Assembly: GCA_964636665.1 (NCBI GenBank)
Contig: CAZWVT010000001.1
Span: forward strand, 62,001 to 126,000
Source: JAAYLC01 sp964636665
GTDB taxonomy: Bacteria; Bacteroidota; Bacteroidia; Flavobacteriales; Flavobacteriaceae
Direction of reading: 5' to 3'
Length of the DNA stretch: 64,000 nucleotides
Both the position numbers and the translations under genes were made by a program. Under the pieces are notes generated by a model, which saw only the letters and a program-made list of their open reading frames with translations, was not told the DNA's origin and made no database searches. Below, piece after piece: positions 9,093-18,421 of the stretch (position 1 is the stretch's first letter; every line of letters begins with the position of its first letter).

Positions 9093-9968
9093 TTGTTTTT
9101 TGAAGTGGATACAAAAGAGCTTTTAAAAAAAGTACGGAAAATTGAGATAAAAACACGCCGACTGAGCGACAATGTTTTTGGAGGCGAATATCACAGTGCC
9201 TTCAAAGGTCGCGGGATGATGTTCAGCGAGGTTCGTCAATATCAATTTGGCGATGATGTCCGTAATATCGATTGGAATGTAACGGCACGATATAACGAGC
9301 CTTATGTAAAAGTTTTTGAAGAAGAACGGGAACTGACATTGATGTTGATGGTTGACATTAGCGGATCGGAGTTTTTTGGAACTAAAAATCAATTTAAAAA
9401 TGAAATCATTACAGAAATTGCTGCTACTTTGGCTTTTTCAGCAATGCAAAACAATGATAAAACAGGATTGATTCTCTTTTCGGATGAAATCGAATTGTTT
9501 ATTCCTCCCAAAAAAGGAAAATCCCACGTATTGCGCATCATCCGCGAATTGTTGGAATTTCAGCCAAAAAGCAATCAGACGAACATTTCGGAAGCTCTTA
9601 AATTTTTGAGTAACGTATTAAAGAAAAAAGCCATTGTGTTTGTGCTATCAGATTTTATAGACGATGCGTATCGCAACACTTTAAAAATTGCGGCAAAAAA
9701 ACACGATCTGACCGGAATTCGGGTTTATGATGAAGCAGAAAAAAACATCCCCAACTTAGGAATGGTCCAAATGGAAGATCAGGAAAGCGGTGAGAAAATT
9801 TTTGTCAATACAGCTTCGCGAGCCGTTCGAAATAATTATTATAAATTTCATCGCGAACGCGAAGATTATTTCCTTGATGCTTTTTCAAAAACCGGTGCAG
9901 GAACTATCAGTTGCAGTGTTGAAGAAAGTTACGTAAAAAAACTTTTAGGTTATTTTCAAAGACGTTAA
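9093..9968 (+). CDS. DUF58 domain protein (Bat operon)
   Basis: About 290 aa. The DUF58 signature FSEVRQYQFGDDVRNIDWNVTAR is present near residues 45-67, followed by a VWA-like segment (LMLMVDISGSE, then FVLSDFIDD). DUF58 proteins accompany MoxR ATPases and are presumed partners, but their chemistry is unknown. The start is uncertain: TTG at 9093 gives MFFEVDTKELL, while GTG at 9105 gives MDTKELLKKVRKIEIKTRRL, which agrees better with my memory of flavobacterial homologues. There is no ATG in frame. It ends 6 bp before the next gene. Confidence 0.93.
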   Translation: MFFEVDTKELLKKVRKIEIKTRRLSDNVFGGEYHSAFKGRGMMFSEVRQYQFGDDVRNIDWNVTARYNEPYVKVFEEERELTLMLMVDISGSEFFGTKNQFKNEIITEIAATLAFSAMQNNDKTGLILFSDEIELFIPPKKGKSHVLRIIRELLEFQPKSNQTNISEALKFLSNVLKKKAIVFVLSDFIDDAYRNTLKIAAKKHDLTGIRVYDEAEKNIPNLGMVQMEDQESGEKIFVNTASRAVRNNYYKFHREREDYFLDAFSKTGAGTISCSVEESYVKKLLGYFQRR

Positions 9969-9974
9969 GAATAC

Positions 9975-11606
9975 ATGAATTACAAACTTGAATATAATTT
10001 TTTCCAAATCCATAAATTCCAAGTGTTTTTATGCACATTGGTAAGTTTGTTTTTTATACATATCAGCCAAGCTCAAACCGTCGAATCTTCTATTGACAGA
10101 AATGAAATAAAAATTGGCGAAGAAATTATCTACACATTTGAAGTAGAAACCGACACCTCTGATTTTGTGTTATTTCCTGACAATCAAGTTTTTTTACCTT
10201 TAGAAATCATCGAATCATATAAAGCGGACACGACTTATTCAGATTCAAAATATCGTTTGATTAAAAAGTACGGTCTGACTCAATTTGACAGTGGAAGCTT
10301 TGTCATCCCTGAACAGCGAATTGTCATCAACAACAATTCCTTTTTTACAGATTCCATTCCGGTTGTCGTACGAAATGTGGAAGTAGATACGCTCAAACAA
10401 AAAATGTTCGACATCAAGCCTGCCGTCGGAGTAAAATCGCCCGGAATTGATTTTGTAAAAATACTTTGGTGGGTTTTGCCTTTGGTAATTATCGGCTTGA
10501 TTCTTTTGGCAATACTTCGTCGCAAACAAAAAGAGAAAGCAGAAAAATTGCTTCCTCCTTATGAAGAAGCCATCGAATCTTTAAAGCAATTAGACCATTC
10601 CAAACTTTTATTGCAAGATAAAAACAAAGAATATTACAGCGCACTGACAGAAATCGTCAAGCGTTATTTGGATCGCGAAATTGACGATACGGCACTTGAA
10701 AGTACGAGTGATGAGCTAATCCAGCGTTTGTTAATGCACAAACAAGCCGGGAATTTTGATTTCAGTCAAGAAACCATTCTTAAATTAGACCAGATATTCA
10801 AACGTGCAGATCTCGTAAAGTTTGCACGCATGAACCAAGAAAACAGTCAAGCACAAACCGACCGGAAAACCATTGAAGAGATTATAAACGAAACCAAAGA
10901 AATTATTCCCGAACCTCAAGAAGATGACTTGAAATTAAATCAGGAATACATCGAAAAACTCGAACGTAAAAAACGGCAGAGAAAATGGATTTACGGAATC
11001 AGTACGGTTGCCGGCATTCTCATTTTAGGAGTACTTCTTTACGGAACCATAAGCGGATTTGACAATTTGAAAACAGCAGTTTTGGGTAATCCTATGAAAG
11101 AATACGCTTCTCAAACTTGGGTAAAAAGCGAATACGGAAATCCTGCGGTTATTGTTGAAACTCCAGATGTTTTATTGCGTATCGATTCAGAAGAAAATGC
11201 TTCTATGGATGTTTTTGTCTTCGGAACAATGAAAGCTCCGTTATACATTGAAGTTTCTACTGTTAAATTAAATCAAAACGAATCTGCTGACTTATCCCAA
11301 GCTTTAGAATTTGCGCTTACACAATTGGAAGTAAAAGGCGCAAAAAATATGATTGTAAAACGCGACGGATTTGAAACTGACAAAGGCATTACCGGAGTTC
11401 GCGCTTTTGGAGAGTTTAATTATATGGTCAGCCCCAATCGTGTTTTAAAAGAAAGCAGTTATTATGAATTGGTCTTATTTGCCCAGCAAAACGGATTGCA
11501 AAAAGTATTGGTCGTTTATCAAGATGACAACGACATTGCAGAAGAAGTCAAAAATCGAATTTTCCAATCATTGGAGTTAGAAATTATTCAATCCTATGGA
11601 AGGTAA
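9975..11606 (+). CDS. Bat-operon membrane protein, BatD-like periplasmic part and two membrane helices
   Basis: 543 aa. A hydrophobic N-terminus (about 15-33, ending ISQAQ) looks like a signal peptide. It is followed by a beta-rich periplasmic part of about 120 residues that resembles the opening of BatD (VESSIDRNEIKIGEEIIYTFE). A first membrane helix lies at about 160-181, then a charged cytoplasmic helical stretch like DUF4381/BatD C-termini (REIDDTALESTSDELIQRLL), a second helix at about 338-358, and a final alpha/beta domain. This gene regularly occurs between DUF58 and batA in Bacteroidota but has no settled name. It overlaps batA by 11 bp. Confidence 0.8.
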   Translation: MNYKLEYNFFQIHKFQVFLCTLVSLFFIHISQAQTVESSIDRNEIKIGEEIIYTFEVETDTSDFVLFPDNQVFLPLEIIESYKADTTYSDSKYRLIKKYGLTQFDSGSFVIPEQRIVINNNSFFTDSIPVVVRNVEVDTLKQKMFDIKPAVGVKSPGIDFVKILWWVLPLVIIGLILLAILRRKQKEKAEKLLPPYEEAIESLKQLDHSKLLLQDKNKEYYSALTEIVKRYLDREIDDTALESTSDELIQRLLMHKQAGNFDFSQETILKLDQIFKRADLVKFARMNQENSQAQTDRKTIEEIINETKEIIPEPQEDDLKLNQEYIEKLERKKRQRKWIYGISTVAGILILGVLLYGTISGFDNLKTAVLGNPMKEYASQTWVKSEYGNPAVIVETPDVLLRIDSEENASMDVFVFGTMKAPLYIEVSTVKLNQNESADLSQALEFALTQLEVKGAKNMIVKRDGFETDKGITGVRAFGEFNYMVSPNRVLKESSYYELVLFAQQNGLQKVLVVYQDDNDIAEEVKNRIFQSLELEIIQSYGR

Positions 11607-12600
11607 TTTTCAATATGTAAATCCGGAGTTCTTTTGGCTGTTTCTGTTGCTGCCTTTGTTGATTGCTTGGTATTGGTGGCAGCGCAACAATCAGACTGCT
11701 TCGTTTAAAATATCGACCGTTCAAGGATTTAAAACTCAAAAAAACTGGTTGGGAAAATTGCGTCCGATTCTATTTGCGATTCGTCTGTTGGCTTTGTCCG
11801 CATTGATTGTGGCTTTAGCACGCCCGAGATTGGTGGATGAATCCACACGAACAAACACAACAAGCGGAATAGACATCATCATGGCGATGGATCTTTCAGC
11901 AAGTATGCTTGCCCGTGATTTAAAACCAAATCGACTTGAAGCTTTAAAAGCAACTGCTGCACAATTTATCCAAAACCGTCCCAATGACCGTATCGGATTG
12001 GTAGAATATGCCGGAGAAAGTTATACGCGAACACCGCTTACAACAGATAAAGAATTATTATTGAAATCATTAAAAGAAGTTCAATACAATACAGTTATAG
12101 AAGGAGGAACAGCCATCGGCTCGGGTTTGGCAACTGCTGTAAACCGTTTAAAAGACAGTGAAGCCGTTAGCAAAGTAATTATTTTACTGACAGACGGTGA
12201 TAACAATACCGGTGTAATTGACCCAAAAATTGCCAGTGAACTTGCGGTAGAATTCGGAATTAAGGTTTATACCATCGGAATCGGAACCAAAGGAATGGCG
12301 CTTTCTCCTATTGGCATACGTCCGGACGGTAGTTTTCAATATGGCAATGTTCCGGTAGAAATCAATGAAGAATTGATGAAAGATATTGCCAATAAAACAG
12401 GCGGCATTTATTTTAGAGCGACAGACAATCGTGAATTGGATGAAATTTATGATGAAATAGACCAGTTGGAAACAACAGAAATCGAAGAATTCAGATATAC
12501 ACATTACGAAGAAAAATTCAGACCGTGGGCTTTGTTTGGTTTTGGACTTCTCGCGCTTGAATTTTTAATGCGAATTGTTTTATTTAGAGGATTTATTTAA
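11596..12600 (+). CDS. batA: BatA, von Willebrand factor A membrane protein
   Basis: 334 aa with an Aerotolerance_N-type beginning: helices at about 11-27 and 57-75, a VWA domain, and a last helix at about 310-330. The metal-ion-dependent adhesion site is intact (DLSAS, D99-S101-S103; threonine in TPLTTD; aspartate in LLTDGDNNTG). Bat proteins were described in Bacteroides fragilis as promoting aerotolerance and are thought to form an envelope complex. It sits between the 543-aa protein (overlap 11 bp) and batB (gap 5 bp). Confidence 0.93.
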   Translation: MEGNFQYVNPEFFWLFLLLPLLIAWYWWQRNNQTASFKISTVQGFKTQKNWLGKLRPILFAIRLLALSALIVALARPRLVDESTRTNTTSGIDIIMAMDLSASMLARDLKPNRLEALKATAAQFIQNRPNDRIGLVEYAGESYTRTPLTTDKELLLKSLKEVQYNTVIEGGTAIGSGLATAVNRLKDSEAVSKVIILLTDGDNNTGVIDPKIASELAVEFGIKVYTIGIGTKGMALSPIGIRPDGSFQYGNVPVEINEELMKDIANKTGGIYFRATDNRELDEIYDEIDQLETTEIEEFRYTHYEEKFRPWALFGFGLLALEFLMRIVLFRGFI

Positions 12601-12605
12601 AAGTT

Positions 12606-13661
12606 ATGTATCAATTTGAACAACCTTTTTATTTTTATTTACTGCTAACCATTCCGGTAGTGATATGTTTATCGCTGTTGATATGGTTGTGGAAAAAGAA
12701 TGTTCAAAAGCGATTTATCGACAAAACCTTTTTAAACACTTTAAGTCCGAATCACTCAACTTTCAAACCTGCTCTTAAAACTGTGGTATTCTGTTTAGTG
12801 CTTGCTTTTTTGAGCATTGCTTTGGCAAATCCGAAAGTAGGTACCAAACTCGAAACCGTAAAACGCGAAGGGGTGGATATTGTTTTTGCGCTCGATGTTT
12901 CTAAAAGTATGTTGGCAGAAGACATTGCTCCCAACCGATTGGATAAATCCAAACAAATCATTACCCAAATAATCAATAACCTGACCGGTGATCGTGTAGG
13001 AATCATCGGATATGCCGGAAGTGCATTTCCGCAAGTTCCCATAACCACCGACTTTTCGGCAGTCAGACTTTTTCTTTCCGGAATGAATACTGACATGGTT
13101 TCATCAGAAGGAACTGCTATTGTGGAAGCCATCAGATTATCTAAATCATATTTTAATGATACCGAGCAAAAAAACAAGGTATTATTTTTAGTTTCTGACG
13201 GAGAAGATCACGAAGGAAATATTTCAGAAATAGCAAGAGAAGCTGCCTCCGAAGGAATCAGGATATATCCCATCGGTGTTGGAACACGTGAAGGTGGACC
13301 CATTCCAATTCGGCAAAATGGGATTCTTCAGCATTATCTTCGAGACAGAAATAACGAACAAGTTATAAGCAGATTGGGTGAAGAAACTTTAAAGCAAATC
13401 GCTGATATTACAAATGGTGAATATCTGGACGGAGCAAATACGCAAGCAGTTGTTGAACGCGTCAGAGCCATTTTAGGTGGAATGGATAAAGAAGAATTTG
13501 AAACACTTGAATTTACCGATTTTCAGGATCAGTTTCAGTGGTTTTTGGGTGGGGCATTGTTTTTGTTAGTAATTGATGTGTTCCTTTTAGAACGAAAAAC
13601 TGCCTGGATTGAACGGTTGAATTTGTTTAATGAAAGAAGAAGAAAACGAAAAAACAATTGA
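12606..13661 (+). CDS. batB: BatB, von Willebrand factor A membrane protein
   Basis: 351 aa and clearly a paralogue of the preceding BatA: two N-terminal helices (about 9-28 and 58-75), a VWA domain with an intact MIDAS (DVSKS, D97-S99-S101; LVSDGEDHEG), and a C-terminal helix near residue 320. The pair probably arose by tandem duplication and may heterodimerise with TPR partners encoded next. BatC begins just after its stop. Confidence 0.93.
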   Translation: MYQFEQPFYFYLLLTIPVVICLSLLIWLWKKNVQKRFIDKTFLNTLSPNHSTFKPALKTVVFCLVLAFLSIALANPKVGTKLETVKREGVDIVFALDVSKSMLAEDIAPNRLDKSKQIITQIINNLTGDRVGIIGYAGSAFPQVPITTDFSAVRLFLSGMNTDMVSSEGTAIVEAIRLSKSYFNDTEQKNKVLFLVSDGEDHEGNISEIAREAASEGIRIYPIGVGTREGGPIPIRQNGILQHYLRDRNNEQVISRLGEETLKQIADITNGEYLDGANTQAVVERVRAILGGMDKEEFETLEFTDFQDQFQWFLGGALFLLVIDVFLLERKTAWIERLNLFNERRRKRKNN

Positions 13662-13668
13662 CAAATTG

Positions 13669-14508
13669 ATGTTTATGAGTTTACATAAAGTATTTCGTTT
13701 GAAAGAATCTAATTTTATTCTTTTGATTCTTTTTATGTTTTTTTCTGTTCAAGTATTTTCACAATCAACCCAAAAGAAATCACAAAGACTAACTCAAGAA
13801 GCTCATAAAGCTTTGGAAAATCAGAAATTCAATCAAGCGGAAGCAAATTATAGAAAGGCAATTTCTTTAGACGAAAAAAACCAAATTGCCCGTTACAATC
13901 TCGGAACGGTATATTACAACCGGAATAAAAACGATGAAGCTTTATTGCGTTTTAGACAAGCGGCGGCTACAGCGGATTCCAAAGACGAAAAACACAAAGC
14001 ATTTCACAATTTGGGAAATGTATTTATGAATAAAAAAATGTATGCTGAAGCTGTGGAAGCATACAAAGACGCACTGCGAAACAATCCGACAGATGATGAA
14101 ACGCGGTACAATTTGGCGTTGGCAAAAGATTTGTTAGATAAAAATCCGCCTCCTGAATCCGATGATGAGGATGATGAAAATCAAGAGCAAGACGAAAATC
14201 AGGAACAGGAGCAGAATCAAGATCAAAGCAATGATTCTGAAAACGAAAATGAAGATAATGAGGAAGGCTCTGAATCTGAAGATAATAAGCAAGAAGAAAG
14301 CGATGAAGATGACAGTAGCAACTCGCAACCGGAAGAAGGAGAAAGCGAAGAAGACGATGAACAACAACAGCCTGTTCCCGGACAGCTTTCACCACAACAG
14401 ATTCAAAGTCTGCTGGATGCGATGAATAATGAAGAAAGACAAGTACAGGATAAAATAAATGCTGAAAGAAAACAAGGAACACCGATTAGATCCGATAAAA
14501 ATTGGTAA
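13669..14508 (+). CDS. batC: BatC, TPR protein with acidic low-complexity tail
   Basis: About 279 aa from the ATG at 13669 (8 bp after the batB stop). The longer frame starting at 13630 would overlap batB by 32 bp and add a charged stretch before the signal peptide. A signal sequence ends VQVFSQS, then come three TPR units (about 40-160, for example AEANYRKAISLDEKNQIARY). These are followed by about 80 residues made mostly of D, E, N, Q and S, then a conserved LSPQQIQSLLDAMNNEE segment. Acidic tails of this kind are common in BatC of this phylum and may bind divalent metal, but that is inference. Confidence 0.9.
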   Translation: MFMSLHKVFRLKESNFILLILFMFFSVQVFSQSTQKKSQRLTQEAHKALENQKFNQAEANYRKAISLDEKNQIARYNLGTVYYNRNKNDEALLRFRQAAATADSKDEKHKAFHNLGNVFMNKKMYAEAVEAYKDALRNNPTDDETRYNLALAKDLLDKNPPPESDDEDDENQEQDENQEQEQNQDQSNDSENENEDNEEGSESEDNKQEESDEDDSSNSQPEEGESEEDDEQQQPVPGQLSPQQIQSLLDAMNNEERQVQDKINAERKQGTPIRSDKNW

Positions 14509-14511
14509 GTT

Positions 14512-16281
14512 ATGAAGATGAAGAAGTATTTTCTGATTTTATTCTTAACACTGGGCGCAGCGATAAGCAGCACGGCACAAGTGCGCTTTGAAGCCAAAGT
14601 AAGCAAAGAGCGTTTGGGCATCAACGAGCGTTTGCGTGTTGATTTTGAAATGAATGAAGACGGAGATAATTTCCGAGCTCCGGAATTTACCGATTTTCGA
14701 GTCATCGGAGGTCCCAACCAATCCATCAGCAACACTTGGGTTAACGGCAAAAGGAGCTTTTCAAAAACTTACAGTTATTTTCTTGCGCCTCAAAAACGCG
14801 GTAAAATTACCATCGGTCAGGCGACTGTCGAAATCGACGGGGAAATCTATAAAACATCTCCAATTGAAGTTACGATAACTGAGGCTGTTGATGCTCCTAC
14901 TGACGGAAACAACAGCGATTATATTGCCAGTGAAAATGTTCATTTGGTTGCGGAAATTTCCAATACCAATCCTTACTTAAATGAGGCCATTACCGTTACC
15001 TATAAACTGTACGTATCGAACGACGTAAGTATAACAAGCCAATGGAGGGAAATAGATTCTCCCAAATATTCTGATTTTTGGAGTCAGAATATCGACAATC
15101 GGAATTTTCAGGTGAGGCAGGGAAAATATCAGGGAAGAGATTATCGCTATGTAATTCTCCGCACGACTGTTCTCTATCCTCAAAAAACAGGAAAATTAGA
15201 AATCTCACCTTTAACATTGGATGTTCCTATTGATGTTCAAGGAAATCGGCGAGATTTTTTTGGAAGACGGATTATGGAACGCGTAAACAAAACCATTTCG
15301 GCAGGTAAAAGAATCATTGACGTAAAACCTTTGCCTCTTGAAGGAAGACCGGACGACTTTAGCGGTGCAGTAGGAAATTTTGACTTTGAAATAAGTACAA
15401 ACAAAACAACATTAAATACCAATGAATCATTACAATTGAATTTAAAAGTAAGCGGTAACGGGAATCTAAAACTTTTTTCCCTTCCTTCCATAAAACTTCC
15501 AAGCGCCATTGAAATTTACGAACCGGAACACCGAGAAGATATTCAGACGAATGCTCAAGGAATGAGAGGGAGTATCACCAATTCTTATACCCTTGTTCCA
15601 CAGGCTCCGGGAACCTATCCGGTTCAGCCGATTCAATTTTCTTATTTTAATCCCAAAACCGAACGGTATCAAACCCTTACTTCAGAACGAATAACCATTG
15701 ATGTGGAAGGCAGTCCCGTGGCGGCAAACACTCCTTTACCTCCTTCAGGTTCCGGACAGCAAGTTGTTTTATCTGAAGATAATTTTAAATACATCAAACT
15801 CGATGCTGAATTAAAACCGATAAACAAAAAGTCATTTTTCAAATCTGCTTTGTTTTGGTCAACGATGATTGGACCTGTGTTATTAATTCCTGTAATTATC
15901 TTAGCAAGCAGAAAAAGAAACCAAAGACTTTCGGATGTAGAAGGCAACCGACTCCGAAAAGCCAATCGATTGGCAAAGAAATACCTTTCTGAAGCTAAGA
16001 AAAACAGCACCAATTTAGATGTTTTTTACGAAGCTTTAGAACGTGCACTCCATAACTTTCTGAAAGGAAAATTGAATTTGGAAACTTCCGAAATGGAAAA
16101 AAGCAGGATTTCTGCTTTATTGGTTGAAAAAAATGTGTCTGTAGAAACGGTTTCGGAGTTTATCGAACTTTTAGAAAGTTGTGAATTTGCAAGATATGCC
16201 TCTACATCTCAGAAATCTGTAAATGCTGATTATGAAAAAGCAGTCAACGTCCTGTCGGAAATTGATAAACAAATGAATTAA
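14512..16281 (+). CDS. batD: BatD, large membrane-anchored periplasmic protein
   Basis: 589 aa. The signal peptide ends ISSTAQ; repeated beta-sandwich domains follow (VRFEAKVSKERLGINERLRV at the start of the mature protein is the BatD/oxygen-tolerance hallmark). One membrane helix lies at about 443-463 (ALFWSTMIGPVLLIPVIIL), and the cytoplasmic helical tail ends the protein. BatD is the presumed periplasmic scaffold of the Bat complex. It starts 3 bp after batC and ends 6 bp before batE, so it is co-transcribed. Confidence 0.93.
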   Translation: MKMKKYFLILFLTLGAAISSTAQVRFEAKVSKERLGINERLRVDFEMNEDGDNFRAPEFTDFRVIGGPNQSISNTWVNGKRSFSKTYSYFLAPQKRGKITIGQATVEIDGEIYKTSPIEVTITEAVDAPTDGNNSDYIASENVHLVAEISNTNPYLNEAITVTYKLYVSNDVSITSQWREIDSPKYSDFWSQNIDNRNFQVRQGKYQGRDYRYVILRTTVLYPQKTGKLEISPLTLDVPIDVQGNRRDFFGRRIMERVNKTISAGKRIIDVKPLPLEGRPDDFSGAVGNFDFEISTNKTTLNTNESLQLNLKVSGNGNLKLFSLPSIKLPSAIEIYEPEHREDIQTNAQGMRGSITNSYTLVPQAPGTYPVQPIQFSYFNPKTERYQTLTSERITIDVEGSPVAANTPLPPSGSGQQVVLSEDNFKYIKLDAELKPINKKSFFKSALFWSTMIGPVLLIPVIILASRKRNQRLSDVEGNRLRKANRLAKKYLSEAKKNSTNLDVFYEALERALHNFLKGKLNLETSEMEKSRISALLVEKNVSVETVSEFIELLESCEFARYASTSQKSVNADYEKAVNVLSEIDKQMN

Positions 16282-16287
16282 ATCAAG

Positions 16288-17037
16288 ATGAAACAGTTCG
16301 TATATTTTATTTTTTTATTGTGCTTTGTTTCGGGATTTACTCAAAACTCCGAACTTTTTGAACGCGGCAAAGAGTTTTATAAAAACGAATCCTATCAAGA
16401 AGCTATTGACAGTTGGGAAAGAATCGTCAATAACGAAGAAGTCTCTGCGAACCTTTATTATAATTTAGGAAATGCCTATTACAAGTTAAACAATATTGGT
16501 TTAAGTATCTATTATTATGAAAAAGCACTTCAATTAAAACCTGGAGATTCAGATATTAAAAACAACTTATCCTTTGCTGAAAATGCACGAATCGATGTGA
16601 TTGAACCGCTTCCTAAATCTGTATTTAAAAAATGGTATGACGGCTTAATCGGATTATTCACAATTGACGGTTGGGCAACGCTAAGCGTAATTCTGAGTTT
16701 GCTTTTTACGAGCCTTTTCCTCGCGTATTATTTTGCGCTCTCAGAAACCAAAAAACGACTTTTATTTGCAGGAGCAATTATTTCGCTTTTATTCTGTATT
16801 GTCACACTTTCTTTGGCCTTCACATCACACTCGAAAGAATTAAACCAGCAGACTGCTATTATTTTATCAGATAGAATAGAAATCAAATCCGAACCGAGAA
16901 TGGGAAGTTCTACGGCTTTTTTGTTACACGAAGGCACAAAAGTTCAGATTACTAATCGTGACAGAGATTGGTATCGGATTAAACTTGCCGATGGAAATGA
17001 CGGATGGGCGCCGGTTTCTGCAATGAAAGAGTTATAA
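16288..17037 (+). CDS. batE: BatE, TPR and SH3-like membrane protein
   Basis: 249 aa. A signal sequence (ends VSGFTQ) precedes two or three TPR units (about 25-100, YNLGNAYYKLNNIGLSIYYY). Two membrane helices follow at about 125-148 and 154-175. A C-terminal bacterial SH3 domain (about 185-249) contains the GWAPVSAM motif typical of SH3_3 domains, which often bind cell-wall peptides. This is the last gene of the Bat operon; 61 bp of non-coding DNA separates it from kbl. Confidence 0.92.
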   Translation: MKQFVYFIFLLCFVSGFTQNSELFERGKEFYKNESYQEAIDSWERIVNNEEVSANLYYNLGNAYYKLNNIGLSIYYYEKALQLKPGDSDIKNNLSFAENARIDVIEPLPKSVFKKWYDGLIGLFTIDGWATLSVILSLLFTSLFLAYYFALSETKKRLLFAGAIISLLFCIVTLSLAFTSHSKELNQQTAIILSDRIEIKSEPRMGSSTAFLLHEGTKVQITNRDRDWYRIKLADGNDGWAPVSAMKEL

Positions 17038-17074
17038 CCCTCCCTTTGCTATATTCAATATCATGAATAAACCG

Positions 17075-17082
17075 TATTTTTG
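17075..17082 (+). promoter_or_regulatory. Bacteroidota -7 box upstream of kbl
   Basis: TATTTTTG fits TAnnTTTG and lies 16 bp before the kbl ATG. A TTTG at 17045-17048 is upstream, but its 26-bp spacing is longer than the usual 19-21. Confidence 0.4.
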
Positions 17083-17098
17083 ATAAAAAATAAATATC

Positions 17099-18301
17099 AT
17101 GTACGGAAAAAAAATCAAAGAACATTTACAGAATGAACTTGAAGAAATCAAAGATAGTGGTCTCTTCAAAGTTGAGCGCATCATAACGACACCGCAAGAT
17201 GCGGTAATAAAAATATCGACTGGTCAGGAAGTTATTAATATGTGCTCAAACAATTACCTCGGGCTTTCATCACATCCGGAAGTTGTTCAAGCAGCAAAAG
17301 ATACCTTAGACAGTCACGGATTTGGAATGTCATCCGTCCGGTTTATTTGTGGAACACAAGACATTCACAAAGCATTGGAAGCACGAATCGCTGAATTTTA
17401 CGGAACTGAGGACACCATTCTCTATGCCGCATGTTTTGATGCAAATGCCGGAGTTTTTGAACCGCTCCTTACAGCAGAAGATGCCATCATTTCAGATTCG
17501 TTAAATCATGCTTCGATTATTGACGGCGTTCGATTGTGTAAGGCAGCTCGCTATCGTTATGAAAATAACAATATGGAAGATTTGGAAAAACAACTTCAAA
17601 CCGCCGATGAAAACGGAGCTCGGTTTAAATTAATTGTTACCGATGGTGTTTTCTCAATGGATGGATTAGTTGCACCACTGGACAAAATTTGTGATTTAGC
17701 CGACAAATACGATGCAATGGTTATGGTCGATGAATGCCATGCCACAGGATTTATGGGAGCCAACGGAATCGGAGCTGTTGAAGAAAAAAGCGTTTTAAAT
17801 CGTGTGGACATTGTAACCGGAACGCTTGGAAAAGCACTCGGAGGCGCTATGGGAGGATATACCACGGGTAAAAAAGAAATTATCGAAATGCTACGTCAGC
17901 GTTCGCGTCCTTATTTATTCTCAAATTCCCTCACTCCAGTTATCGTGGGCGCTTCGTTAAAAGTATTCGACATATTGGAGAATGATAAAAGCTTCCAGCA
18001 AAGATTAAAAGAAAATACGCAATACTTTAAATCAAAAATAAAAGAAGCCGGTTTCGATATTATAGACGGCGACTCTGCTATCGTACCTATTATGCTGTAC
18101 GACGCAAAGTTATCTCAACAAATGGCGGATATGTTATTGGAAGAAGGTATCTACGTAATCGGATTTTTCTTTCCTGTCGTACCTAAAAATCAAGCGCGCA
18201 TTAGAGTCAATTTATCGGCAGCTCATACCCAAGAACATATTGACAAAGCTGTTAACGCATTTATAAAAGTTGGAAGAAAATTAGGAATAATTAACAGTTA
18301 A
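17099..18301 (+). CDS. kbl: Glycine C-acetyltransferase (2-amino-3-ketobutyrate CoA ligase)
   Basis: 400 aa. This pyridoxal-phosphate enzyme of the alpha-oxoamine synthase family cleaves 2-amino-3-ketobutyrate with CoA to glycine and acetyl-CoA in threonine breakdown. Visible marks are MCSNNYLGLSSHPEV, RFICGTQDIHKALE, VDECHATGFMG (D211 contacts the PLP ring nitrogen) and the Schiff-base lysine K245 in GTLGKALGG. Paralogues BioF and serine palmitoyltransferase share this fold, but the length and the SNNYLGLS / SSVRFICGT patterns fit Kbl best. Threonine dehydrogenase (tdh) is not in the window. Confidence 0.93.
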   Translation: MYGKKIKEHLQNELEEIKDSGLFKVERIITTPQDAVIKISTGQEVINMCSNNYLGLSSHPEVVQAAKDTLDSHGFGMSSVRFICGTQDIHKALEARIAEFYGTEDTILYAACFDANAGVFEPLLTAEDAIISDSLNHASIIDGVRLCKAARYRYENNNMEDLEKQLQTADENGARFKLIVTDGVFSMDGLVAPLDKICDLADKYDAMVMVDECHATGFMGANGIGAVEEKSVLNRVDIVTGTLGKALGGAMGGYTTGKKEIIEMLRQRSRPYLFSNSLTPVIVGASLKVFDILENDKSFQQRLKENTQYFKSKIKEAGFDIIDGDSAIVPIMLYDAKLSQQMADMLLEEGIYVIGFFFPVVPKNQARIRVNLSAAHTQEHIDKAVNAFIKVGRKLGIINS

Positions 18302-18356
18302 TTCTCAATTTGCGATGATATCTATAGTACATTAGGAAAATTTTATTAGATATACC

Positions 18357-18388
18357 TTTGTTTTATATATATTAACAACTTACTTTTG
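18357..18388 (+). promoter_or_regulatory. Consensus Bacteroidota promoter of ompA
   Basis: TTTG at 18357-18360, then 20 bp, then TACTTTTG at 18381-18388: a full match to the -33 TTTG / -7 TAnnTTTG promoter with ideal spacing. The ompA ATG is 33 bp further on. A second -7-like box, TACCTTTG, overlaps the -33 element at 18353-18360. This is the strongest promoter I can see in the window, as expected for an abundant outer-membrane protein. Confidence 0.75.
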
Positions 18389-18421
18389 TCCACTGTAACA
18401 CTTATAAATTAACAATCGAAT

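Noticed and set aside
14134..14425. Several open frames in both directions over the batC acidic tail
   Set aside because: Caused by the low-complexity GAT/GAA/CAA-rich DNA of the tail; products are I/F-rich or K/M-rich with no start context.
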